Below the pieces are notes generated by a model. That model worked only from the letters and a program-made list of their open reading frames with translations. It made no database searches and had not been told where the DNA came from. Of a stretch of 64,000 nucleotides of DNA, positions 48,844 through 60,050 are shown piece by piece. Positions within the stretch are counted from its first letter, which is position 1. Each line of letters starts with the position of its first letter. Made by a program: the position numbers and the translations under genes. The stretch comes from Paulownia fortunei (lineage: Eukaryota; Streptophyta; Magnoliopsida; Lamiales; Paulowniaceae): the NCBI GenBank assembly GCA_019321725.1, contig CM033110.1, positions 5,759,278 to 5,823,277 on the forward strand. The letters are read 5' to 3'.

Positions 48844-48950
48844 GATCGGCTTGAATGCCAACCGAAGACGCAACCTTTTCTCTCCGTAGGAAGCGCAATC
48901 CAAAGTTGCGCTTTCACGTATTTTTATCACCTCTCCCCACATCATGATAA

Positions 48951-49338
48951 ATTTTAAATATTTTTTAAATTTATTATTTTTTATTAAATTAGTCTAAACT
49001 TTTATGGTAATAAATTAAGGAAAATATTTGATTTGGTATTAAGCAAAATTACCAAGTAACATTCGGTGACATCATTATGTTGTTCTTTAGTGTTTGTCCA
49101 TTATAGTATATTTCTATTGGATTTGCAAGATCTAGAATACATGGCGCACTAGAATTTTAAATTTTTTATAAATATATACATAAAACACGTATTTAAAATT
49201 TTATAATTAGGACTCTTAACAAGCTAAATTTCATTGAAATACGCAAATTCAATTTAATAATTGTAAACCAAACTTAGTATTTGTTTGGCATCACAGTTGG
49301 GATCCTCAAAATTATTTGGCACCTTACGTAAACTTGCA
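48951..49338. other. AT-rich spacer, no gene seen
   Basis: Flank between the MULE right end and the next MITE; nothing recognised. Confidence 0.45.
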
Positions 49339-49341
49339 TTA

Positions 49342-49669
49342 GGCTCCGTTTGGTTCCACGAAAAATAGGGAAAACGAATTTTGGAAAAATTGTTTGATTA
49401 CAAGTATTTTCCAGGAAAATACTAAAAAAAATTATTAAATCTTGAAAAATATAAAAAATATTAAATATTTATTTAAAAAAATATTTATCTGTGTTGTAAA
49501 ATGGATAAACCTAATATAGAATCAAATTTTCGATGAACTAAATGTTTGTATAACTATATTTTATACCGAATATTGAGACAATTTTTTAGGTTTGCTTTGG
49601 TAATTCATATAATATTTTCCTTCATTCTTTTCCTTTTTCAAAGGGTTTTAAATGGAAGTAAACGGAGCA
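49342..49669. mobile_element. Tourist-like MITE with TTA target repeats
   Basis: Ends GGCTCCGTTTGGTTCCA (left) and, reversed, TGCTCCGTTTACTTCCA (right) frame 328 bp, and TTA stands on both sides (49339-49341, 49670-49672). Ends and the 3-base TTA duplication are those of PIF/Harbinger-type MITEs. Confidence 0.75.
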
Positions 49670-49672
49670 TTA

Positions 49673-49908
49673 GATTACAATTTATCTAAACACAATATAT
49701 AATTAGCTTTTGGCAAAAGTGAAAATATGGTAGCTTTGGCCAACTTCAATTTTGGGATTGAATTCTTACAACAAAAAGAGAGAGTTGAACTTAAATCCAA
49801 GTTACGCATGAAAGAATAGGCTCTACTTGATTAAACTTGGCCTTGAACTAATGACAAATGTAAAAATCATATATGACATTATGTTGTGTTATGAAAAATA
49901 CTAAGTTA

Positions 49909-49940
<32 letters not shown>

Positions 49941-51923
49941 TGACTTTATTTCGAGTCTAAGGAGTATCTATTTTAATAGGAATTAAAGGTCTAATGGTTG
50001 TTTTTATTCATTAATGGATATAACTTGGATTTATTTCTTTATCGTGTAACAAATAATACAAAAGTAAAAACAAGTTTAACCCTGCTTGGGCTTGGCTTAA
50101 AATAATTTCTTTTAAATAAATCCCAAGCTATAAAAAACAAGAGCTCGTAAAAGTAAGAATTATCATTATATCATAACATTAATTGTTAATAAATTAAAAA
50201 TTATCAATTAATAATTTTTAATTATTAACTATCAATAATCAGCAAGAATAAAAAAATATTATGCTAATTTTTTTAAAATATATTTTTTTAAAAATAATAC
50301 ATAAATATATATAATATATGATAAAAAAAATATTAAAATTTAAATAGGATAGGACGGGACAATTTAAAAAAAAAAGCCTCCGATTCGTCTCAAATTCATT
50401 TGTAATAATAAAAATTTACCTTACATATTAAATGAAAATACTAGTTATCATTCCTACACATTAGATAAAAATAATTACATCATTTATAATTTATAATAAT
50501 CTTACTTCGTCTAGTTAATTTTTCCTTAAAAACTTTATGACCAGTCTCCTAAACGTAAGCTGGGTATTATATACGTGACTGACTGCCTAAAATATGATGT
50601 GCAGGCAGCGGAACATGTCTGTCTAACGCGACATGAATGGAAAAGTAGTGGGGGTAACAACTAACAACTTGTACGGGCACGTGAGATAAAATGGCTTTTC
50701 GTTTTCATCTAGGAAATTTCCAGTCACATTCGCAGGTCACTTTCTGTCCCCTCTATTGCTACCTTTTCTTTCATGATTTCTTTTCTTTTTTTTTAATTTC
50801 CTTTATGTTTTATTTATTGATCTAATTTAATTCAGTTTGAATTTTATAGATGAAAACTTCAAAGTTTTATATAGTGTAATATTATTACTTTAAGTACATA
50901 GATATTTTCAAAAAGTAATCTTTATTTTTTTTTTAAAAAAAATGTAGTTTTCATTATGGGAATATTCAGAAAAGAAATAAAATTTAATAAGGTCAGCATG
51001 GTAGAAGTTTGTTGTTACTGGACTAACACCAAAGCATCGTTTCTGAAATTATTTAGAAATGAAATTGAAACCAAATTGGTGTAATGGCGACATATGTTTT
51101 CTATAATGTCTAAGAAGCACACATGCCTTGTTGCAACAAGGTAACTCAGTTTTTGGGCAAAACTGATGATGTAAAATAAGAAGGGGATGTTTTAGAGCAC
51201 TCCTGACTAAATAGAAGCATAAATACGCATATGGTTTGTCGATAGAGTTTAAATAATTATATTTTTTATTAAAAAATAATTATGAGACGATCCATATATA
51301 AATATTTTAGATGGTCCAAGCATCATCACATAAAGATTATGAGGGTCCGCTTTAGATCCCAAATTTTGATTGCTTTGGGCTCTTTCTATTTTTTTTTTAA
51401 ATTTTTAAATTTTTTTCTCTTCTTCTTCTAGTCATTTTTCTGGATATTTATCATTTTTTGTAGTTGTTTTTAGGTTCAATATTCTGTTAAGGTATTTCTG
51501 TGCCATGTTTGGCAATTGTTTAAGTCGGCCAAATTTTAGGCTTATTTGAATTAGGTTAGAAGTATGCTATTTATTTATTTCCTAAATTATATTTTCTTTT
51601 AATTATTCTTACTCTGAAATAATTGCGTTTTGCGTATATTTGAGTTCCCTTGTATTCATCTGAAGCTTGAAACGAGTTTTGCAAAATTTTCAAAATTTTG
51701 TTGCACTTTGTCAGGTCGGTATCTGTCCTATCCACGTGGATAGGGTAATCTCTGTTAACAAAAATAATCAGTTTGGACAAAGAAGTTAATATGTGGGTTC
51801 TTTTCATAATAATATTCAGAATGAGACAATATTTCTTTCTGTTTTTGCTTAGCTTAACAATGAAATTGGAAAAAAGAAATGAAACACTACTTTTGTTGAA
51901 TACTCTTACTTTTATCAAAATTA
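49673..51923. other. AT-rich spacer with (ATT)n run
   Basis: (ATT)n at about 49909-49940. A GC-richer patch near 50555-50700 contains a CACGTG G-box ('gggcacgtgag') but no gene was found after it. The 115-codon minus frame at 51571-51918 has no recognisable domain. No gene is called. Confidence 0.4.
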
Positions 51924-51924
51924 A

Positions 51925-52292
51925 GAGTGTGTTTAGGTGATCTTATAAATTTTTTAAAATATTTGATAAAATATTTAAGAATTTATAAGAGATTTTAAAA
52001 TATTTGGTAAATTATTTAGAAAATGAGTTTATAATCTCTTAAAATAAAATATTAGGATCTTATAAACTGCTTTAAAAAAAAAAAAGTAAAGAGCTCTTAA
52101 CTTATTTTTAAAATATTAATAAAATTCTTTAATTTTGACTATTTTATTAAAAATTATTATTACTAATATTTTTTAAACTCCATCATCTTATTTTAACAAA
52201 ATACTTTAAAAATTTATTTTTAATACAAGATCTATCATTTTATAAAATTTAAAAATATATGTTTGGTTTAAATAAACTTACCCAAACAATCT
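51925..52292. mobile_element. AT-rich MITE
   Basis: Left end GTGTTTAGGTGATCTTATAAA pairs loosely with the reversed right end TGTTTGGGTAAGTTTATTTAA; AGAGT stands at both flanks. About 365 bp, nearly pure A/T inside. Confidence 0.5.
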
Positions 52293-52901
52293 AGAGTTGC
52301 TTGCGTTGTAAAGACTTGATTAATTTTGTAGCTACATAGTTTTATGCGCTTCCTTTAAAATCATAAAGTTTCTGCTCTCGCTTTTAAAAGCCACATGAAA
52401 AGTTGACGCGCGCCATTTGTCCTTTGCAGCAAGAAAAAGGGTCTTTATTTTGCATCGGACCATACGTTTGGATGAATGTGAAAATTTCAGAATAGATCTT
52501 TCCTATTTTTCATTTCAGTTTCTAATTTGGTAAAATTAAAACAAGTGAAATCACTGAATTTACAGATAGCTTATTCCCACTAAAGAAAGAAAAAAACACA
52601 TTTCTCATTCAATTATGAAGAATAAAGTAAAATTAATTTGAACAAAAAAAAAAAAGAAAGTAAAATGGAATTGATTGGGAATCATAATTAAAAATGAAAC
52701 TTCTCTCCTCAACCCCAAAATCTTTCACAACTAGAAATTAGTAAAAATAGTATCTTCTATTGCAGGCTCTCTTCTAGACATTGCATCTTTTGATGTAATA
52801 GAAAAAGTATATAAGAAACATTTATAAAATATCCGTGTATTATTCATGCATTTAAATACACAAAATACAAATATACACACAGGCACATAACACTTCTATA
52901 T

Positions 52902-52937
<36 letters not shown>

Positions 52938-54675
52938 TGAAGTTTTATTATGTTTAAATATATACAAATGTGTAGAATGGAATCTCTATCGTTATTTTAA
53001 AAGCTATTATAGGATTTTTTTCCAATCTGAGTGATTGCTAGAGACAAAAAATATTAGTTTGTGTGATATTAATTGCTTTTTGTCTGAATCATAGTTGAAA
53101 TCTGATTATTAAGAAGCTATTATTTTTACTATAATGATAGACGCTCGATCCTATAATATATATATATATATATATACCTATATTTGTTTCTATAAATTTG
53201 TGTGTGCGGGCATCTGTCCATGTATAAATTAGCAGGATAAATTATATAATTTACTTGTACAGATTTAGTGGTTATTATGGTTCCTATTGATAAAGAAATG
53301 AGTTATCAAGAATTATTAAACCATAAATGACAGCAAAATTTGGGGCCAACCCCAACTATTGCTGAGTTGCCTTCCTTTTTGATATAAAATTCAAGGGGCC
53401 TTGCATTCAGACCTTTGCCTACAAATATAAAAAACACATGGTGTAAGTAAATATTCATATATATATAACTCCCTACATCTTATGAAGAATTTCTGGATTG
53501 ATTTTTTAATAAAATAAAAATTCCTTTTTACTTTTTTGAGTTAGTAAAATTAAAAAAATTAATTACAATGCAAAACTTTCCATTCATAATGTTATTGTAT
53601 ACAGTTTTAAAATAAAATTATTTGGGTTAAACAAATGTGAAATGCGTAATTATAGGATTTAATCTATCTCTTACCATTAAATCCCAAATCCTAATTAATC
53701 AGATTTAAGGCACAATAGGCAATCAAATAAATTATTTATTGATTTTTGAATATGAGACTAGAATTTTCCGACAAACCGAAAGTAGAAATCAAGTCATACT
53801 TTAAGGAAGATGGGAGCATCATATTGTAGTATGATAGTACTTGGTGTATATGCGTGCATATTGAAAAAATTGTTGTTTTCTTTTAATATTTGTCTACATG
53901 TATGTCACAATTCTTAATACGCACAAGATTATAATAGTTATAACAAACAAATTTATTCTTGTTCAACTTTATAACTTAATGGAACAAATAAACGAACGAA
54001 TAATGCTATTTATATGTGTCTAAATAATTGAATGGAAAATTCATTTAAGGTTAAATTTTGTTCAACTTGGACTGACTTTCTTGAAACGATGAGTTTCTAC
54101 ATCAAACGTATTGTAAGAGTGTACATTTTGTTAAAAACTAAATTTCAAATAACAAAGTGTAAGCAATAAAAATTGAAAGAAAAAAAATTAAAAAATTTAC
54201 AAAAAATAAAAAATAAAATTTGAAAAGTATAGACAGCTAGCAAGGTGTCAACAATAGTCAATAGTAAAAAGAAGTGACAAACTAAAATATAAATAAAAAG
54301 AAGTTCAATTTTCCATTAAATTTGGTAGAACAGGAACTCAAAACCAAGTGCAACCAAAAATAATTTCTTCCAAAAACTAATAACTAAATATTGAATTAAA
54401 CTTGTTCCGTTTATTTGATTCATACCAAATTTTCGGCTCCAGTTAAGTTCGACCATAACTCTAAAAGAAAAAAATGAAGGGATTAGTGCCAAAGTATATA
54501 GGGAAATTGGCATGGTTGCACGGGACTAAATAAATGTAGATAGATAGTAGTGAGTGATGTATGTTTGCATCTAAAGCAGCAGTAGTTTGTTATGGGAAAA
54601 GAAGCCAAAGCATTAACAAACAGGGGTGGGTCATGGGTGGCCGGCTGCTGACACTGAGATCACTCTTCATCTCAT
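52293..54675. other. AT-rich spacer with microsatellites
   Basis: (AC)n then (AT)n at about 52898-52938; (AT)n at about 53155-53177. No coding frame supported. The last few hundred bases are the upstream region of the zinc-finger gene. Confidence 0.45.
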
Positions 54676-54680
54676 TTTTC

Positions 54681-54691
54681 AATATATATAT
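54681..54691 (+). promoter_or_regulatory. TATA-type element of the zinc-finger gene
   Basis: AATATATATATAG followed at once by an (AC)n run (54694-54721) and a pyrimidine-rich stretch typical of a plant leader. TATA assignment is by position and composition only. Confidence 0.4.
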
Positions 54692-54693
54692 AG

Positions 54694-54725
<32 letters not shown>

Positions 54726-54985
54726 AGAGCCAACACCACCTTTCTTTTTTTTGTTCTTTTTTCCTAACTTGTCTGGCGCCCCACCACTGCTTTCCTCCAC
54801 TCTCCTCTTACCTTTGCTTTGCCATTATTAAACAAACATCAACCCCATTTCTCTCTCTCCCCTCTTCCTTCAATTCTGAACTGGGCTGTTTCACTATGTT
54901 CCACAAACAAGAAAAACCGAAATCTTGTTTCTTGTTTCATCTGATCAAGCACTGAGAGTACTAGATTTCTGCAAATTTACTGGAG
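54694..54985 (+). other. 5' leader exon with (AC)n and a uORF
   Basis: It begins with an (AC)n microsatellite, then a CT-rich leader. An upstream ORF of 19 codons (MFHKQEKPKSCFLFHLIKH) lies at 54896-54955. The exon ends at TGGAG before the donor GTGAG (54986). The transcription start is uncertain. Confidence 0.5.
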
Positions 54986-56602
54986 GTGAGTTAGTTTTGC
55001 ATTTGCATTATTCTCAGTGCCATGATTCTTTTCAGATTCTCATAATTTCAGCCTCTTTTTTATTGGGTTCAGCACTATCCAATGAAGCCATTGTTCTGGT
55101 TTTGCATTTATTTTCCATTTTTTTTTTTGGCTTGGATTTGATTTGGTTGAGATTCATACTGGAGTGACCTGAATCAGAATGATCATGTTCTTGTTTTATG
55201 GTCTCTTGCAATGATTTTCCTTGCTTAAATTTGCATTTCTACGTATGTTGTTACGTGTTTTCCCCTGCTGCTAACATGCCAAGCATAAAAAACCACAGTT
55301 CTTTTCTCTTGAAGAGAATATACTGGCGGTTTAAGATTCTGAAAACTGTTCAAATCTTGGTATTGAAGAGAAAATAAAACCATTACTTTTGGAGCTCAAA
55401 AGTAGTATTCATTCATGTCCTGGAGATTTTGACTTGCAACATTAGAGCATATATGTCTTCAAATAGAAAAGATTGTCTAAAGATGAACAACATTTTCCAG
55501 ATAATTTCAAAATCTAATTCACATGAGCTACTTGCTGTTTCATATCATTAACCGATTAGATTTCAAAATTTCCATATTTCATTAGACAAACCAGTATAAT
55601 TTCATTTCCCAGGATTCCAAAAGATAGTAGTATTTTCCAACTCTAGGTTCAACTTCCAATAAAAAGCCCAACTCTTCAAGAAAATAAGAAATTTTATACT
55701 TAAGCTTGCAGTGTTCCCCAGTTATGGAGCTGAAGAGCCCAACCTTATTTTCTTCAATTTGCCTTTCTCCTCAGCCTTTTACTTCTTTCAATATGCACTT
55801 AATGCAGAATCTTCATACATGTCCATTTTGTGGATGTTTGTTTTGCTCCCAGTGAACTGTAGAATGACCCTGTTGCTTGATTCCAAAATGGAAAGCTATT
55901 CTCAGTTTGTTGTTTTAAAATTCTCTAAAGCCCATCTTTATTTTCCCTTTTGATGGTATACTCATGATGGGATAGCACCTTTTTCGTCACTGCTTGAACT
56001 CTATCACCGTTAAGCTCTCTATTTAGAAGTCAAGTTTGAGAGTGTTACAAGTGAAGTTCACAGGGAAAGTATTGTTCGCCTTATAACTGGCACATATTGA
56101 TGTTTGGCCAATTCTAGACCAAGATGGGGTGTTTGGTTAAGCTCTTTTTTATGCAGAAGCATTTTATCAGATGGTAAACAGCTTGTAATAGAATAGAAGC
56201 CTAATGCTCTTGCCGAGGTTTGTGGTAAAAAATAAAAATTCGAATGACATCTGCAAAGCTGGAAGTGAAGCACAAATAAAGTTCAAGCATAATTCGCCTG
56301 TACTGAAGAAGTTAACTATAAGCGTACACGGAGGAGAAATGATCATTTAAGGGATTTTCGATTTGTAGCAAAACTGACTGAAAGAAGTCATGTAGGCAAC
56401 CTTATGGTTCCTCCATACAAAGAGCAGAGAAATCTTGTAGTCATGAAAATGACTTCTATTTTTGAGCTTCTTTAAGATGTCTTAAAGTTGTTTCTTCAAA
56501 CTGTTATCATAGTGGCTCTACTTATTGGTATCCTTTTATTGCTAGTAGTTACTCTTGCTTTTTTCTGCTTCAATGAGATTATGAACATCAATTATGGTGC
56601 AG
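54986..56602 (+). other. Intron in the 5' leader of the zinc-finger gene
   Basis: Donor GTGAGTTAG at 54986 and acceptor ATGGTGCAG ending at 56602, just before the leader end of the coding exon. About 1.6 kb, T-rich like plant introns, with no protein-coding content. Prediction from splice signals only. Confidence 0.55.
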
Positions 56603-56699
56603 GGAACATATCAGCTTCCAGCAATAAGGTTGCACTCTGAACTGATATTTGGAGATTGATCATTGAAGTGATCATCTTGTTATTTAGAAGTTTTGTAAT

Positions 56700-57485
56700 A
56701 TGAAACCATCAAAATTTGATCTTGAAGTGGAGGCCCTCACAGAAGACGATTCTGATGTTACTAGCCAAGTTGCTTTTGACATATCAATCCAAGAAACCTT
56801 AGTGGATTCTTCCAAGGGCAGCGTCACCAACCCTAATCATAGTACAGATCCTGTAAGCTTTCAGTTGAGCTCAGAATCCATCTCCCTCAACTTATCTCTA
56901 AGCTTCAAATCAAGCCATGACGAATCAGCAGGCGTGGAATCTGCAAGATTTTCAACATCCAGCACAAGTGAAAGCACCAATGAACTTGTAACCCAAAGTA
57001 CAGCAACAGTTACACCAAGGGCGTTTTCTTGCAATTTCTGTCAACGAAAATTCTTCAGTTCACAGGCACTTGGTGGCCACCAAAATGCACATAAACGCGA
57101 AAGAACCCTGGCAAAACGGGCCATAAGAATGGGTGTATTTTCCGATAGATATGCTAGTGTAGCTTCTCTGCCTTTGCACGGATCAGCATTCAAGTGCCTA
57201 GGAATTAAATCACACTCTTCAGTGCACCATGGATTTGTGCCTCCAGTCAGGCCACCAGAAATTAGAACCAGTGCAAGATTTGAAAACGGTTATCTGTGTC
57301 AGCCCATATATGTGGAGGATGAAGATACTGAACTGTTATGGCCAGGTAGTTTTCATCAGGTAGCTACTGCTAACATGTCGTCTCGTCCAATTTTTGTACA
57401 GGCTGGAACTTCAAATGTGAATTTTGTAGGGAAAACACCACCATTGGACAGAGATTCTACACCAGATCTCACGCTCAGACTTTGA
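56700..57485 (+). CDS. C2H2 zinc-finger repressor, ZFP4/ZFP7-like
   Basis: A 261-residue protein from a single coding exon. One C2H2 finger (Cys111, Cys114, His127, His131) carries the plant-specific QALGGH (122-127), with the flanking CNFCQRKFFSSQALGGHQNA and HKRERTLAKRAIRMG of the Arabidopsis ZFP1/3/4/7 group. EAR repression motifs stand at both sides: ISLNLSLSF (61-69) and the last six residues DLTLRL. SVASLPLHGSAFKCLGI after the finger resembles ZFP4/ZFP7 (SLASLPLHGS). It is expected in the nucleus as a transcriptional repressor; in relatives roles include seed and hormone responses. The frame is open and uninterrupted. Start ATG at 56700 follows a spliced leader. It converges on the oxidoreductase gene 2.6 kb away. 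Confidence 0.93.
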   Translation: MKPSKFDLEVEALTEDDSDVTSQVAFDISIQETLVDSSKGSVTNPNHSTDPVSFQLSSESISLNLSLSFKSSHDESAGVESARFSTSSTSESTNELVTQSTATVTPRAFSCNFCQRKFFSSQALGGHQNAHKRERTLAKRAIRMGVFSDRYASVASLPLHGSAFKCLGIKSHSSVHHGFVPPVRPPEIRTSARFENGYLCQPIYVEDEDTELLWPGSFHQVATANMSSRPIFVQAGTSNVNFVGKTPPLDRDSTPDLTLRL

Positions 57486-58602
57486 AAACTAAGTATGACG
57501 GCAATGTGTTTATTAGTGTAGTTTGTATGCCACAACCTGGAAAAAAGTGGCAAAGCTTGCAAGTGCATCTTTCAGCTCAAATGTGTGTTTGACTTACGGT
57601 TTTTAGAAAATAGAACTTTGTTAGATGGCTTGATGTTCATCTCAAAATCAGCTGATCTGTATGAATGCCTTGTAACTGATCTCTATTTCCAACTGATCAG
57701 GTAGACATAATTTGCCTAGCTAGCATTGACTTTGTTATGTGAATTGGCGCTTATATATTTGCAACCTTTTTCTGCTAATCTTTGTTGTATCAATGCATGC
57801 ATGCATCCCAAGTTAGCAGGTTGGTAAATCGTTAGATTGATCACAGACATGTTTATTTTCGAGTTTACATGCAAATACTTGGAGAAATTCAATTCAAGAA
57901 CTGCTCATTCAATGCCATCCTGGGTAGTATCCAAGTGGGATTATGCCATAGGATTTTACATAATGATGCCATTGTTTTTATTTTGTGATAGACTCCACTT
58001 GGGCAATTGTTTCACTTATGTGTTTCAAGATAACTGCTAAATCTATCCACCCCTTATAGCATGGTGGTGCCTGACTTAACTGACTTAACATCTTGTATTT
58101 GAGGTCATGACATTTGACCTCATGGATTTCAAAGTCAATACACAATGTACACTAAGATTCTATGCTAAGCTGAACAGAAGAGTCACACATCTTTCTTATT
58201 TCATTTGAAAATCAGAGTCTAAATACACTATCAATTACTCCTAGTGTTTCCATTGTTTAAAATGATTATTCAACCAAATAGCACAATTAACATTAATATG
58301 TCCATTAAAGAAACTACAATTACAGACTTCATAAAACCTAGTCTGCTCTTGATTTCCTCATAACAGGTTACACACTTGTTCTAGAGTTCTTGGGAGCAAG
58401 AACTTCCTAGATACTTTAAGCCTATTTTGAAACTTGTCTTTAAAATGTCTCTCAATTACTTTCAGTTATGAGGAGTAATTAGCAACAACATTCCCAGAAG
58501 CATCTGCTTCAAACTTTAATCAGCATCTGCAAGTCTACATCTGTATCTGTTCCTCTAGGTTCAATTAATTCAAAAGATGGAATGCTATTCAAATAGCGCT
58601 AC

Positions 58603-58700
58603 TTTGAAATTGTATAATCTGTTCATATAAACGTTTTATATCTTTGAAATTGTATAATCTGTTCATATAAACGTTTTATATCTTTTTAAATTGTATGATT
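58603..58700. repeat. 40-bp tandem repeat, two exact copies plus part
   Basis: Units at 58603-58642 and 58643-58682 are identical; a partial, mutated third follows. Each begins TTTGAAATTGTATAATCT. Confidence 0.9.
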
Positions 58701-59546
58701 GTTAGTCACTCGAATTCACCTAGTTTTCCTTTAGATAAATTTTTATTTTTGAACCGAAATTGAAGAACTAAATTCTGAAACAAGCCCATATAAAGAATAT
58801 CTCGACGTAATTTCAGAAACTCCTAAACTACTCCTTTTTTTTCAGAAAATATATTAAATATATTATTACAACAGAATATCAAGTAATAACCAATTAACAA
58901 TCTATAGCATATCAACAATGAATACTATATAAGTAGATAAATGTTCACACTTTTGGTGGGATTCAATTTAGAACTTTAGGGACTGTATGGTATTATTTAA
59001 GGTGTTTTGGGGAAATATATTGAAAATTATGTGTAGCTTATTTGATTTTCTTTTGAAAATATTTTAGAGTGTAATTATTAGAATGTTTTAAAATATTTTT
59101 GGGGAAGAGAATTGATTTGGAGGGAAATGTATCGAAAAATGTATGATATGTTTGGTTTTATTTTGGAGAATAAAAATAAAACTAAATATTCTTTTAGAAT
59201 TTTGAGAACTTAACTTTGTAACTTGAATTAGACCTCATTGGCATCATCCTGAATTGCTTTCTGCATTCTATAGATATCTAATAGGAATGCAGCAATTTAT
59301 CATTTCTTGAAATTGCAGTTTTGCTTCACTCCCTATATTATTCACCATTATTATTAATTTCAGACTGGAGCTTCATATTCAGGGCACTTCTTGACTATTG
59401 ATTACAAATCGGAAGTCACAGAGATTATTACCAAACTTTTTTCCAATTAATAATAGAAGATATCATCTCCTGGTAAAACTTATGCTTTGTTTTGTTCAAA
59501 GATTTTGAAGAGTAAAGGAAAAAACCTAGGACAAAGGAATACAAAA

Positions 59547-59760
59547 TTCCAAGTTTGTTTGGTTGTCTAGGGAAAATAACCAGGAAAAACAAAGAAAAAA
59601 ACAAGAGGATATGGATGTCTTGGAGAAGCACATAGGACCAAATAGGCTTTTCTCTCATTTTCCGCAGCTTTTAGTGAGGCAACTGAATTTTCTCCAGTTA
59701 CATGATATTTTCCTTCAAGTTTTCTTCTATTTTCCCTAGCATCCAAACCCCCAAAATTGT
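59547..59760. mobile_element. Small MITE with inverted ends
   Basis: Left 'tttggttgtctagggaaaat' and right, reversed, 'tttggatgctagggaaaat' pair; about 214 bp. Target duplication not found. Confidence 0.5.
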
Positions 59761-60050
59761 CACACTAGCATTTTCCCTTCCTTTCCTAACCAAAATCCTT
59801 ATAGCAAACAGGGTTTTAGGTGTCTACAAAGGAATGTATCAAGTACATGTAGCCTCAAAAGACCCTGTATTTGTTTTAGATCAATAAAAATGTGGTAAAG
59901 TTCTTACTTGTTTGAGTTTTCAGAAAGTTAAAGAATATATGAAAAACCACTATAGGTTACTTAAAATAGGCTGATGACATGGAAAATTGCAAGTGAAAAG
60001 CAAAATTATTAATCACTTTGCTAATAAACATCCAGTTTGGGCACACATAC

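Larger units (their letters stand above)
41930..48950 (-). mobile_element. MULE transposon carrying a plant mobile domain gene
   Basis: A block of about 7 kb. Both ends carry the motif GAAAGCGCAA in inverted arrangement (left: 41958, 42015, 42063, 42225; right: 48890, 48905), and inside are two minus-strand genes, a Mutator-type transposase (45443-48116) and a plant mobile domain protein (42700-45237). The ends 'gaaagcgcaaccctcg' (left) and, reversed, 'gaaagcgcaactttgg' (right) are imperfect terminal inverted repeats. Exact borders and a 9-bp target duplication were not established. Confidence 0.7.
57486..60050. other. Convergent intergenic region with repeats
   Basis: Holds the zinc-finger 3' flank, a 40-bp exact tandem duplication (58603-58682), a 'gtgttttggggaa' MITE-like tract (about 58970-59190) and a small inverted-repeat element (59547-59760). 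No gene recognised. Confidence 0.5.

Noticed and set aside
48596..48957. Pro/Ser-rich and Gly-rich frames on both strands
   Set aside because: Artefacts of the purine-rich tract at the MULE right end; no domain.
51571..51918. 115-codon minus frame
   Set aside because: Lys/Asn/Ile-rich composition expected from AT-rich DNA, no domain, no neighbouring gene signals.
55711..55953. 80-codon frame within the zinc-finger gene leader intron
   Set aside because: No domain, T-rich intronic composition, inside a predicted intron with good splice signals.
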